Source of the DNA: Zelonia costaricensis
Taxonomy: Eukaryota > Euglenozoa > Kinetoplastea > Trypanosomatida > Trypanosomatidae
Length of the DNA stretch: 64,000 nucleotides
Assembly: GCA_030849075.1 (NCBI GenBank)
Contig: JASAOO010003564.1
Coordinates: 62,001-126,000, forward strand
Reading direction: 5' to 3'
Positions 19,707-28,401 of this stretch are shown piece after piece (within the stretch, counting starts at the first letter, position 1; the number at the start of each line of letters is the position of its first letter). The notes beneath the pieces are model-generated. The model searched no databases, was not told where the DNA came from, and was given only the letters and a program-made list of their open reading frames with translations. Made by a program: the position numbers and the translations under genes.

Positions 19707-22700
19707 AAGGACGCACACAGAAGTAGCGGCTGACTGCGTCACGTAAAGTGACGAAGGCAGGCGCAAGTAGCAGCAGTTCTTTTCCGTTGTGTAAGCGCGC
19801 TCTCGTACGGAGCGCGCCCGGTCTCAGTTGTGGTGTTGTGCTCTTCTTATGTTTGGTGACTTCCCTCCCAGCGCGGAAGCTGTCGTTTCTTTTATTTCTT
19901 GTTGTTTCTCCCTGCGGCTTCCCTCTTCGTCTCCACGTGCCTCTCGTTCTCTTTTCCCTCCACCCAGCCTTCCCCGACTCTTCTCGACCCTCAGCGAGCA
20001 TTTTTGTGTGTATTTGTGCGCGTGAGTGGAGCATGAGCGGAGCAGCACTGGAGACACCCGCGTCGTGCTTGGGTGGGCACTCCTCCTCCTCTCTCTCCCT
20101 CGATGTCAGGCGCAGACGGGTTGATGGGGCAAGGGTGAGAGCACTGAAAACGCCAACGCCTTTTCCTCTAACGCCCTTTGGTCTTCCGAGAAACAAAAAT
20201 GAAAAAGGAAGCACAACGGTAAAGCAGACCCGGGGAGCAGACAGGAGCGTTGTCGTCCCCCTTGTGCCTCCAACTGCGCACCAGACATCCTCAGCGAGGG
20301 CGTCCGGTGTCCTCTCTCCCTTTCCCTCTTCCTCCTTTTTCCTCCCACCCCATCGCCCAGTCTGTGAGAGGGCGTGTTTGGGAGGGCATCGGTGTTCGTT
20401 TTTTCTTCTTCTCGCCTCATGGCAGCTGTTTGCGTCGCTTCCCCGAACCCTCCCCCACCCCTCTGCACAGACCACAAGTATCTCTCTCGCGTCGATATTG
20501 CTGCCGCGCCGCAGTGCTGATCTAGGGTGAGGGGGAGGGTCCCACGGCAGCAAGGTGAATGCCTGCATGCAAGCGCTTCTCTGGTCGTGAGCGTGTTTGT
20601 GTGTATATGGGGGGGTGCCAGGGTGTGTGTACTTAGAGACACGTGCACACGAGATCGTTTCCCCCCCCCCCCGCTCTCCGTTCCCTGCTTCCTGCTCTCT
20701 TGTCATCCCCCTGCCTCGGTTGGCCTGTTCTGGTAGGTGTGTACGTGTCGCTCGCCCTTATTCCCATGCGGCGGGCCGCACGCCTGTTCGCTGAGCCTGC
20801 GTGAACTCACCGATGCGACTCGTGACGGCTTTGTTTTCCCATCCACGCACACGCACACAAAAGCCCCCATGCGAAAGGGCAAGTCCACATGCATCCCAGG
20901 CAACGACGAGAAGAAAGAAAAAAAACCACGTGCGCGCCGCATCGCCGAGACACGGAGCTGGGAGAGGGCCGCTGGTAAAGGAATGGGTTGAGGATGGAGT
21001 GTTGAAACACGGTGAGCCGCTCGACTCCTCTTTCTGCAAACGATCTCTGCTTACCCCCTTCTCCCTGTCCCCTCTACCGGGGTCGCGTTTTTCTTCTCCC
21101 TCCAACCCCCGACCCGCTATAAGCGCTCCTCCTTCCTGCCCCCAGACAGCTCCCCCTACTTCCCCCCTCATCACTTCCTCGCCTTCTCGCCACTCTGGAC
21201 ACAGTGCGCCACTCCAGTACGGCATAGAGCGCTCGAGGTGACGCGGCCTCGTGCGCTCCTCCTCACCTTTTCGTTTTTCGCTTTTTTTCTCTCTCACACC
21301 CACGCTCTCTCTCCTTTTCAGTTTCCCGTCACTCTCTGTGTTTCGACCGACTCTGTCTCCCTCTTTCTCGCCCCTCAGCGTGCGGCTGCGGGTGCGTATG
21401 TGTTGGTACTGGCGTGAATCTGCATGTGCACCCCCACCCCACCCCACCCCACCCCTGCTGTCCTACCATCGCCCACCGCCACCGCCACCGTCACCGCCTT
21501 TCACTCACCGACTCGACCTTGTTGTGTATCTGTTTCTCGAGGCTCTTTTTGTGGTGAGCTGAAGCGTGTGTGCGTCTGCGCGTCTCGCCGTCGTCGTTTT
21601 GCCGCCCTTCCCCCCCCCCTCCCTTCCTTCCTCCAAGCGGAAGCCTGTCTTTTCCCCCTGTCGCTGGTTGGACCACTCTACGTCCTCGCCCACTGCCGTC
21701 GTCCCCCTTCCCCCCCCTCCCCTCGACCCTGCGCCGTTCCTCCTCCCTTTCCTATCTGCCCTCCCAACCTTCCCTACCGCGTATCTGGTTTTTCAAGGAA
21801 AGGTGGCCAGGGGAAGGGCGTGTAGCGCTCTCTCCTCCCCTCCTTGGAGGGAAGGTTTGTTTGCCTACCTCCTGGCTGGCATGTCTGCGCACCCCAACGA
21901 CGCACTCTGATTTCTCTGTCTTGTGGCACTGCCCTCTCTTTCCACCAAGTGACCTCCTCTCTTTTCTGTCCTGTGCTGGTGCACGTTCCACTGTGGCCTC
22001 CCCGCCCGTTTCCAACCTTTCCCCCGCCCCCGTCATCTCTGCTCGACCCCAAGCGGTGGGCACCGTTATTGCGCTTCCCGCGCCCACTGAAGCAGTAAGT
22101 ACTGAACCCCGTCGTCTTTGTGACGACATGCGCGTGGGTGCAGGTGTATGTGTGTGTATGTGGCCGTGGGTCGTGGCGCCAGCTGATGCGAGCGACCAAT
22201 CCATCTCCTGCCCCGGAGGAAAGCGGCAGTCGGTGCGCATTTTCTTTCCCTGCTGCGGATGCTGCTCACTGAGTATCTGCGGCTGCATTCAGGATCGCTC
22301 ACGCACAAACGCACGCGTGTCTGTCATCGGTGAAGAACGCGAAGAGAAAGCACAAAACACAAATGGAGTGCGGCTGCGTGGCACGCGGGCGCTGCCTCTC
22401 CGGCCAGTGCTGGAGAAGGCTTCTTGGTTCGTCGTGGCTCCGGCGACGCGTTCCGCTTCGCTGTCGAGCAGGAGACCGCAAGACTGCCCAGCACCATGAC
22501 CTGGCGGCTACACCTTTGCACAGAGCTAGGTTTTCGCCCCACCGTTGCTGCCAGTCTGTCCGACCTGGATCTCCCTGTCTCGTCCGCTTCAGCCTCCTCT
22601 CTCTCACATGCCCCCGTGTTTTCCCCCACCCCATCATCTCCCATGTCCGGCTGACGAAGCCACGCACACACCGCACTCCACGCATTGCAACTGTCTTTTG

Positions 22701-22719
22701 GCTTGTCGCTCGCACGCAT

Positions 22720-22721
22720 AG
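22720..22721 (+). promoter_or_regulatory. Predicted trans-splice acceptor AG, acetyltransferase
   Basis: AG after a T/C/G tract (about 22690-22716), 64 bases before the ATG at 22786. A second AG lies 5 bases downstream. Confidence 0.4.
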
Positions 22722-22785
22722 GCGCAGAAGAACTCAACTCGTACCCCTGTTGCTGCCATTCTACCGCACCATCATCCCTGCACTC

Positions 22786-23262
22786 ATGTCCGCCCCGATC
22801 GTCACGGTTCGCCGCGCCGAGCGCGCGGACTGCCGGCGCATGTACGAGCTAATCATGGAGCTCGCCATCTACGAGCGCTTGCCGGAGCAGATGATCGTGT
22901 CACTCGAAGAGATGGAGAAGGAAGGCTTCGGCGAGACGCCGCTGTGGCGTGCCTTTGTGGCGGAGCTACAGGAGACCCCTGACGCCGCCCCCGTCGTGAT
23001 CGGCATGGCGCTGTACTATTATCGCTACTCTACGTGGCGCGGGCGGATGCTGTACCTTGAGGACTTCGTCGTCACGGAGTCGCGCCGCGGCGTCGGGGCT
23101 GGCAAGCTCCTGTTTGAGCGTGTGCTGCAGCAGGCGAAGGACGAGGGCTGCCACGGCATGGTGTGGCAGGCGCTGGACTGGAACAAGACGGCTCTGGACT
23201 TCTACAGGCGCTACGACGCCACGCTCGACGCCGGCTGGGTGAACTGCATGCTGAAGTTATAG
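22786..23262 (+). CDS. Diamine/thialysine N-acetyltransferase-like GNAT
   Basis: 158 residues, full length for the SSAT family (about 170). GNAT enzymes move acetyl from acetyl-CoA to an amine; this subgroup acts on spermidine/spermine or thialysine-like diamines. Visible blocks in family order are: RRAERADC...LIMELAIYE (about 9-30), the GFG-x-x-P-L segment (47-53), ALYYYRYSTWRGRMLYLEDF (75-94), the acetyl-CoA loop RRGVGAGKLL (100-109), and the WQALDWNKTALDFYRRY run typical of SSAT. The acceptor could be a polyamine, relevant to trypanothione metabolism, but substrate cannot be assigned. It is flanked by long spacers. Confidence 0.88.
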   Translation: MSAPIVTVRRAERADCRRMYELIMELAIYERLPEQMIVSLEEMEKEGFGETPLWRAFVAELQETPDAAPVVIGMALYYYRYSTWRGRMLYLEDFVVTESRRGVGAGKLLFERVLQQAKDEGCHGMVWQALDWNKTALDFYRRYDATLDAGWVNCMLKL

Positions 23263-24322
23263 ACTGGGGGGTGTGACGTGAAAATGGGGTCATCAGTCTC
23301 TCGCCATCCTTCTTCCTGCTCTTCTCCCCGCCAAATCGGCGCTGTTGTCATTTTCCGGGGGCATTCATTGGAGCCTTTTCTTGTGCTCGGTGCTCTCGCA
23401 GCTTTGCGCAAGCCGTCGATGGCGCTCCTGGATGCTCGGCACTCCTCGAAAGCGCACCCCGATCTTCATTTTCCTCTCACAGCCTCGCTGATGCGCTATT
23501 TTTTTTTTCTTGCCTTGATCAAAGGCTCACGACGGACTCTGGCACCCGCCGACAGGAGTCCTGTTTTGCATTCGCAGGGGAGGGGAGGGGGAGACCGCAC
23601 CGCGAAGGTGGACGCAGAGGCACGCGCTCGCAGTAATGCGCGCGTTTGCGAGACGAGATTTCAGCTGTGTCCTTGTGCGCGCATGCGTACCTGCGTGACA
23701 TCCCTCTCCCCCTCCCTCCTCGGTGGGTGCACTGTTGTACAATCCCATGGCTGTTGTGACCGGTAAAAGCCGAGCGTGTGCTTTTTCCTCCTAACCCCGC
23801 CGCCTATGTGGAGGGGCGGTTGTGCCTTCGCGAGCGCCATTCCACAATTGTGTTTTGCTTCCGTGCTCGGGCCACCCGGGCCGCTTTAGCAGAACCGTAA
23901 CGAGGACGAAACGTGGGAGTCACGGCTCCTCTCAACTCTTGGCGGAGCGCTGTTGCAGACGCGGCGCCGCTGAGGAACTCCCATTTTCACGCTTGACATC
24001 ACCACGTCTTGTCAGAAACATCGACAGAGGCCACGTCTTCGGCCAAGAGCGCACCGTGACAAGGCCGCGCTGCAAAAAAAAAAAAAAAGCCCTCGGATCC
24101 TCAGGCAACGCTGCGCTTCCAGCGTCGCGACGGTCGCGGAGGGCCGCCACGACCTGCATCCCACATATCCTCTTCACTGTCCCACCGCCCCTCTTTTCTC
24201 CCATCCCCCCCCGCCTCACGCCACATAACGCAAGGAAACGCGAGGACTTGCGAAGACGCCAGCACGCGCGTTCTGCGCCCCACTTCCCTGCGCCGTCGTC
24301 CCTTTCTGTAATCGTCGTGCAA
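23263..24322. other. Intergenic spacer with poly(A) tract
   Basis: 1.06 kb spacer without a credible CDS. It is less pyrimidine-biased than other spacers and contains an A15 run at 24074-24088. Sequence from about 24160 becomes C/T-rich towards the next gene. Confidence 0.6.
24074..24088 (+). repeat. A15 homopolymer
   Basis: Fifteen consecutive A on the plus strand, unusual in this C/T-dominated spacer set. It could be the tail of a degenerate retroposon of SIDER type, which lies in 3'UTRs in Leishmania, or simply a homopolymer. Confidence 0.6.
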
Positions 24323-27300
24323 ATGCAGCGAGCCTCTGTGTCAGGCGCACTGCTGCGACGGGGTGCCTTGGTGCCGCTGTGGGTCACGACGGCGCCACGG
24401 CACCGGGAGCTTACACAACGGCGCGGCGCTCACACGGGTCGTCGCGCCGATGTGCCGCCTCCGTTGGCGACCGTCGCGGCACCCACGCGTCGGCGCCGCA
24501 GCGTTTTGGACGGCAAGCCATCTGCCGTGCCTGCGACGAGCACCAGCTCGGCATACTCGTGGCACGACATGCTCACGCTCGGCCCGGCGTGCCCGGGCAG
24601 CAGCTCCCGAGTTGCGCTGCGCGAAGTCGCGGCGCGCTGCCTAGCCACGGAGGCGCCCAAGCGCTACGCGGTCTACCGACCTAGCCGCCCTGTCGCGAGT
24701 CGGCTGAGCGACCCTCACGCCACGGCAGCGCCGGCAGCACCGATGTCAACCCCGCAGCATTTCTTGGAGCTTCTTCTCCGCCTCCGTGGTGCCCACGGCC
24801 TCTCCGCGGAGGCGGCGCGTGTCGCCGAGGTGCTCGTCGACCTCCTCAGCAAGCCGCCGCACCCGCATTTGCCCGGCCCGTGGGACCTCACGCCGGCCGA
24901 GGTGCGCGCGGTCAAGGCGCGCGCTATACAGCACGCCATGGACAGCATGCCTGCTGGCAACGACGCGCTGGCGTGGCTTGCACGGCTGCTTCGGCTGGCA
25001 GACACGCAAGAGGTGGTAAGGAGCGAGCAGGAGGAAGGTGCCTCCCTTGTGTGGACGGCTGCTGCAGAGCGCTACCGCCTGGGTGGTGGTGAGGCAGCGC
25101 CGGCGGCGTGCCGGGTGCGCGTGAACGACCCCGATGGAGCGTGGCTGCTCACGCGCTCGTCTGCGGTGCTGGCGGCCACCGCAGCGGCGATGCTGCGCAG
25201 CCCGGGTGCGACGCAACGGACGCGTGCGCTGGACCTGCTGGAGGCGGCGGCCCTGTCGCGGCTCCGTCGCGGCGGCGCGGAAGGGGCCTCTGTCTTGCTC
25301 GACGACGGCGTGGCGGGCATGCAAGCCGTTTCGTCGCCGGCGGTCTTCGACGAGGCGGTCGCGGTGCACTGCGCCGAGGCGGCGGCGATGCAGGGCGACA
25401 CCGAGACGGTGACGCGGCTCATCTTTCTGCTCTACCGTGTGCGCGGCGCGCTTGGCTTTGCGACGCTGGTAGAGCACCGCCAGCAGCGCCACACCGGTCG
25501 CGGCAGCAGTGGCGGCTGTGGTGGCGAGGATGGCACGCTGCTGCCGCGTTCCCCTGCGTGGCTCAGCGCGCAGTGGTGGCGGTGGCGCGGCGCAGGGGCC
25601 GCGGCGCAGGACACGAACACGCCAGCCCCGGTGGCGACCGAGGACGCGGCGGATGTGCGCTTTGAGCAGGCTGTGGTGCGCCTCCTACGGAGTGCGATGC
25701 GCGCCGTTCTTTTCAACCCACAGCGACAAAGCGACGCGGTAGCGGGCACCGTGGAGGACGCGCTGTCGCTCTGGAACGGGCTGCGGGGCACCACGAGCTG
25801 GCCGGGCCTTGCCGCCACCGGCACGGAGCTGCTGCGCTACCTCGCCGACCAGCGCCCCCGCTTCGCCGCGGCCGAGGCGGCGCGCCTGCAGCACGTGGCG
25901 GTGTCGCTGTACGAGCACCTCTGCCGCGCGGCACCGCCCCGGCACCGCACGGAGCCGCAGCGCGAGGTCGTGGACCACGCCGCGGCGCTCGTGCTGCGCA
26001 CACTCGCGACAGACCTCGTCTTGACCGGGGCAGAGTACGCCGTCCCGGTGCTCGGCAGCACGGAGGCCGCGGAGCAGGCGCTGCGCGTCTTCGCGAACCT
26101 GTCGGGGTCGCCCGCGCGAGAGGCGGCGCTGCCCTATGCACTCGCCGCCTCCCTCACCGTCTTGGCCACGGCCGCGACTCAGAGAGACTACTGCGCGCCG
26201 CCGACCCTCCTCACAGACTTGGCGGCGTACTTTGGTGCAGTGCAGTCGATGCACTACTACTGCGTCGCGGCGGCCTCGGCTGAGGTGCCGCCGCACGTCG
26301 CCGTCAGCGGCAGCCTTGTACTGCTCCATGTCCTATTGGTGGACAGCATGCCACGCGGTGTTTGGGCGCACGAGGGCGGCGGGCTGCTCCCGCTGCTGCG
26401 CCGCCTCCAACACACGGATGCGAGCCTGCACGCGCCACCATCGGCCACGCATCGCAGCGTTGCCGGTTCGCTGAGCGTCGCTGGAGAGATGCAGCGGTTG
26501 CTCCTGTGGCGCCTACTGCTGTCCGCCAAGCAGCGTGACTCGTCGTGGTGCGCAGCCGTGCCGGCGGCGCTCGCCAGTCCTGCCGTGTCAACAGCCGTGC
26601 ATGTGGCCGTGGGTGCCGTGGGTGTGCGGCAGACCGTGGCGGAGCTGGCCAGCATCACGGCGCTACTGTACGCGTGCGGCCACTGCGATGACCCCGTGTG
26701 CGCGAGCCAGACGCTGGACAAGATTCTCAGCGCATCGGTGCAGACGCCGATTCGCACCCTCACCCTCGAGGTCCTCGCTACGCGACTGCGGAACTTCACG
26801 GCCGCCGCCCGTCAAGCGAGCGCAGTGGTGCTCGTCCTCGGCGTGGCCACGCTGCGTGCGCTCGCACAGCGCAGCAGCGATGCGGCGCATGGGCCGCTGA
26901 CCCTGGAGGCCGCGCTGCGCGCTCTGCAGCCGCTCCTGGTGTCGCCAGCGCCGGCCGCGCCGCCAGGCCTCACAATGTTGGTGTTGACCGCCGCTGCAGT
27001 TGTTGAGCTGCGCCGCCTGCACGCCAGTCCCGGCGCCGGTGGCGACGGCGCTCCCATCGTGCAGGCCCTCCACGACGCGCTTGTCGGCAGCGAGGCCGCA
27101 GCGGCCTTCCAACTCTGCACGGCAGCAGCCTGGCCGCTGCCGACGGCCATGTCGGCAGCGCTGGTGACGCACCGGGACCTGCGCGAGGTCGACGGGCTGC
27201 GTGAGGCGACGGCGGCGGCGCGGTACCTCGAGCAGGCCTTGCCGGCGGAGGCTCGTCCCGTGGTGTGTCTGTGGGCTGAAGGCGACGAGCTGCGCGACAC

Positions 27301-27559
27301 ACCCGACGCCGCGGGGGCCTACGCAGAGGTGCTACGCCACTACGGCGTGCGCGAAGTCAGCGCCCACCGTGCGCATGCCGCGAGGGCGAAGCGGGACATC
27401 CTCTCGTTGATGCGCAACGACGTAGTGACCGCAGCCGCCCCTGGCGCCTCTGCATCGGCAACCGCCGCCGCCGCAGAGTCCCTCGCGGAGCGCCGTACGC
27501 GCCACAGCTCGCTTTTGAGCGCCGTCACACCACGCGCTCGGCCGCATCGCACCGCCTAG
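24323..27559 (+). CDS. Large Ala-rich helical protein, probably mitochondrial, unknown function
   Basis: 1078 residues from the ATG at 24323; sequence upstream in frame reads as spacer. The N-terminus (MQRASVSGALLRRGALVPLW) is Arg-rich, amphipathic and acid-free, like a mitochondrial presequence. The rest is Ala/Leu-rich and predicted almost wholly helical, compatible with a helical-repeat solenoid of TPR/PPR or ARM type, but no repeat signature is clear. The C-terminal ~100 residues contain a more ordered block (VCLWAEGDELRDTP, then YAEVLRHYGVREVSAHRAH). Glycine-rich and low-complexity inserts occur near residue 395. Large proteins of this kind in trypanosomatid mitochondria often belong to the mitoribosome or RNA-processing complexes, which is only a guess here. 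Confidence 0.82.
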   Translation: MQRASVSGALLRRGALVPLWVTTAPRHRELTQRRGAHTGRRADVPPPLATVAAPTRRRRSVLDGKPSAVPATSTSSAYSWHDMLTLGPACPGSSSRVALREVAARCLATEAPKRYAVYRPSRPVASRLSDPHATAAPAAPMSTPQHFLELLLRLRGAHGLSAEAARVAEVLVDLLSKPPHPHLPGPWDLTPAEVRAVKARAIQHAMDSMPAGNDALAWLARLLRLADTQEVVRSEQEEGASLVWTAAAERYRLGGGEAAPAACRVRVNDPDGAWLLTRSSAVLAATAAAMLRSPGATQRTRALDLLEAAALSRLRRGGAEGASVLLDDGVAGMQAVSSPAVFDEAVAVHCAEAAAMQGDTETVTRLIFLLYRVRGALGFATLVEHRQQRHTGRGSSGGCGGEDGTLLPRSPAWLSAQWWRWRGAGAAAQDTNTPAPVATEDAADVRFEQAVVRLLRSAMRAVLFNPQRQSDAVAGTVEDALSLWNGLRGTTSWPGLAATGTELLRYLADQRPRFAAAEAARLQHVAVSLYEHLCRAAPPRHRTEPQREVVDHAAALVLRTLATDLVLTGAEYAVPVLGSTEAAEQALRVFANLSGSPAREAALPYALAASLTVLATAATQRDYCAPPTLLTDLAAYFGAVQSMHYYCVAAASAEVPPHVAVSGSLVLLHVLLVDSMPRGVWAHEGGGLLPLLRRLQHTDASLHAPPSATHRSVAGSLSVAGEMQRLLLWRLLLSAKQRDSSWCAAVPAALASPAVSTAVHVAVGAVGVRQTVAELASITALLYACGHCDDPVCASQTLDKILSASVQTPIRTLTLEVLATRLRNFTAAARQASAVVLVLGVATLRALAQRSSDAAHGPLTLEAALRALQPLLVSPAPAAPPGLTMLVLTAAAVVELRRLHASPGAGGDGAPIVQALHDALVGSEAAAAFQLCTAAAWPLPTAMSAALVTHRDLREVDGLREATAAARYLEQALPAEARPVVCLWAEGDELRDTPDAAGAYAEVLRHYGVREVSAHRAHAARAKRDILSLMRNDVVTAAAPGASASATAAAAESLAERRTRHSSLLSAVTPRARPHRTA

Positions 27560-27942
27560 CCGCACGGCGGCAATAAGGATGCACTTTTCCACTGCGCGGC
27601 GCTGCTTCACCTTCCCTCAGTTTGCTTTTCTGTGCGCTGAACGTCTTCCCCCGAGCACAACCCCCACCGCCCACAGCTTCTGACGACGCGTCGCTGCGAC
27701 ACCGACGGCGGGTGTTTCTGCCAGCCATCTTTGATGCCCCCCGCCCCCACCCCCTCCTTCCCCTCGGGTGCCCACTCCGTCTCGATAACTCTCCGCTTCT
27801 CGGCTCCCTCCTCCCCCGCTTCCCTCTTATCTTCGCTTCTGGTTCACCACAGCGAGAGACGCCCTCGCACACAGTCGTCGTGATTTGCCTGCACATATCG
27901 CTTTTTTGCTTCACGCACACTTACACGCACGCACGTCATCCC
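27560..27942. other. Intergenic spacer, 383 bases
   Basis: Short spacer with a clear polypyrimidine tract at about 27770-27842 and an AG at 27851-27852. No CDS. Confidence 0.75.
27851..27852 (+). promoter_or_regulatory. Predicted trans-splice acceptor AG, DTD
   Basis: First strong AG after a T/C tract of about 70 bases; 90 bases before the ATG. No later AG precedes the start, which makes this the best candidate. Confidence 0.5.
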
Positions 27943-28401
27943 ATGAAGGCCGTTATTCAACGCGTGTTGAGCGGGTCCGTGACTTCGGAAGGCGAGGTCG
28001 TCGGCTCGATCGGGAAGGGCCTCGCCGTCCTCGTGGGCATCGCCCGCGGCGACACGGCGGACGACATGGACTACATCTTCCGCAAGATCCTCGGCGTGCG
28101 GGTGTGGAGCAACGAGGACGGCTCTAAGATGTGGTGTCGCAACGTGAAGGAGATTGACGGCGGCGTGTTGCTCATCTCGCAGTTCACGCTGATGCACGTC
28201 ATGAAGGGCAACAAGCCCGACTTCCACCACGCCATGCCGCCCGAGGAGGCCCTCGCTATGTTCAACACGCTGCGCGACAAGCTACGCGCCGAGTACGCGC
28301 CGGACAAGATCGCGACCGGCAAGTTCCAGCACTACATGAACATCCAACTCACCAACGACGGACCGGTGACGTTGGTGCTCGACAGCAAGGACCGCGGCTG
28401 A
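27943..28401 (+). CDS. DTD: D-aminoacyl-tRNA deacylase (DTD)
   Basis: 152 residues, the normal size of DTD (about 145-150). The enzyme removes D-amino acids, and in many organisms glycine, mischarged on tRNA, acting as a homodimer with cross-subunit active sites. Both catalytic blocks are present: SQFT at 79-82 (in LLISQFTLMH) and the Gly-cisPro motif G140-P141 in LTNDGPVTL. The N-terminus MKAVIQRVLSGSVTSEGE is typical. The second block reads SQFTLMHVMKGNKPDF, where bacterial enzymes have YADTRKGRRPSF, a modest divergence. It is the last gene before the gene-free region. Confidence 0.96.
   Translation: MKAVIQRVLSGSVTSEGEVVGSIGKGLAVLVGIARGDTADDMDYIFRKILGVRVWSNEDGSKMWCRNVKEIDGGVLLISQFTLMHVMKGNKPDFHHAMPPEEALAMFNTLRDKLRAEYAPDKIATGKFQHYMNIQLTNDGPVTLVLDSKDRG

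Larger units (their letters stand above)
18914..22785. other. Long intergenic spacer (3.9 kb) with one ambiguous base
   Basis: Long stretch with no credible CDS. All ORFs translate to Pro/Ser/Leu/Phe-rich low complexity. It includes C-runs at about 19686-19701 next to an N at 19706, and at 20660-20672. Some purine-rich patches occur (about 19196-19235, 20870-20935). Probably a long 3'UTR plus the 5'UTR of the acetyltransferase. A missed short gene cannot be excluded. Confidence 0.6.

Noticed and set aside
19748..20530. 260-codon plus-strand ORF in the long spacer
   Set aside because: Phe/Leu/Ser/Pro-rich translation typical of T/C-rich spacer; no family resemblance.
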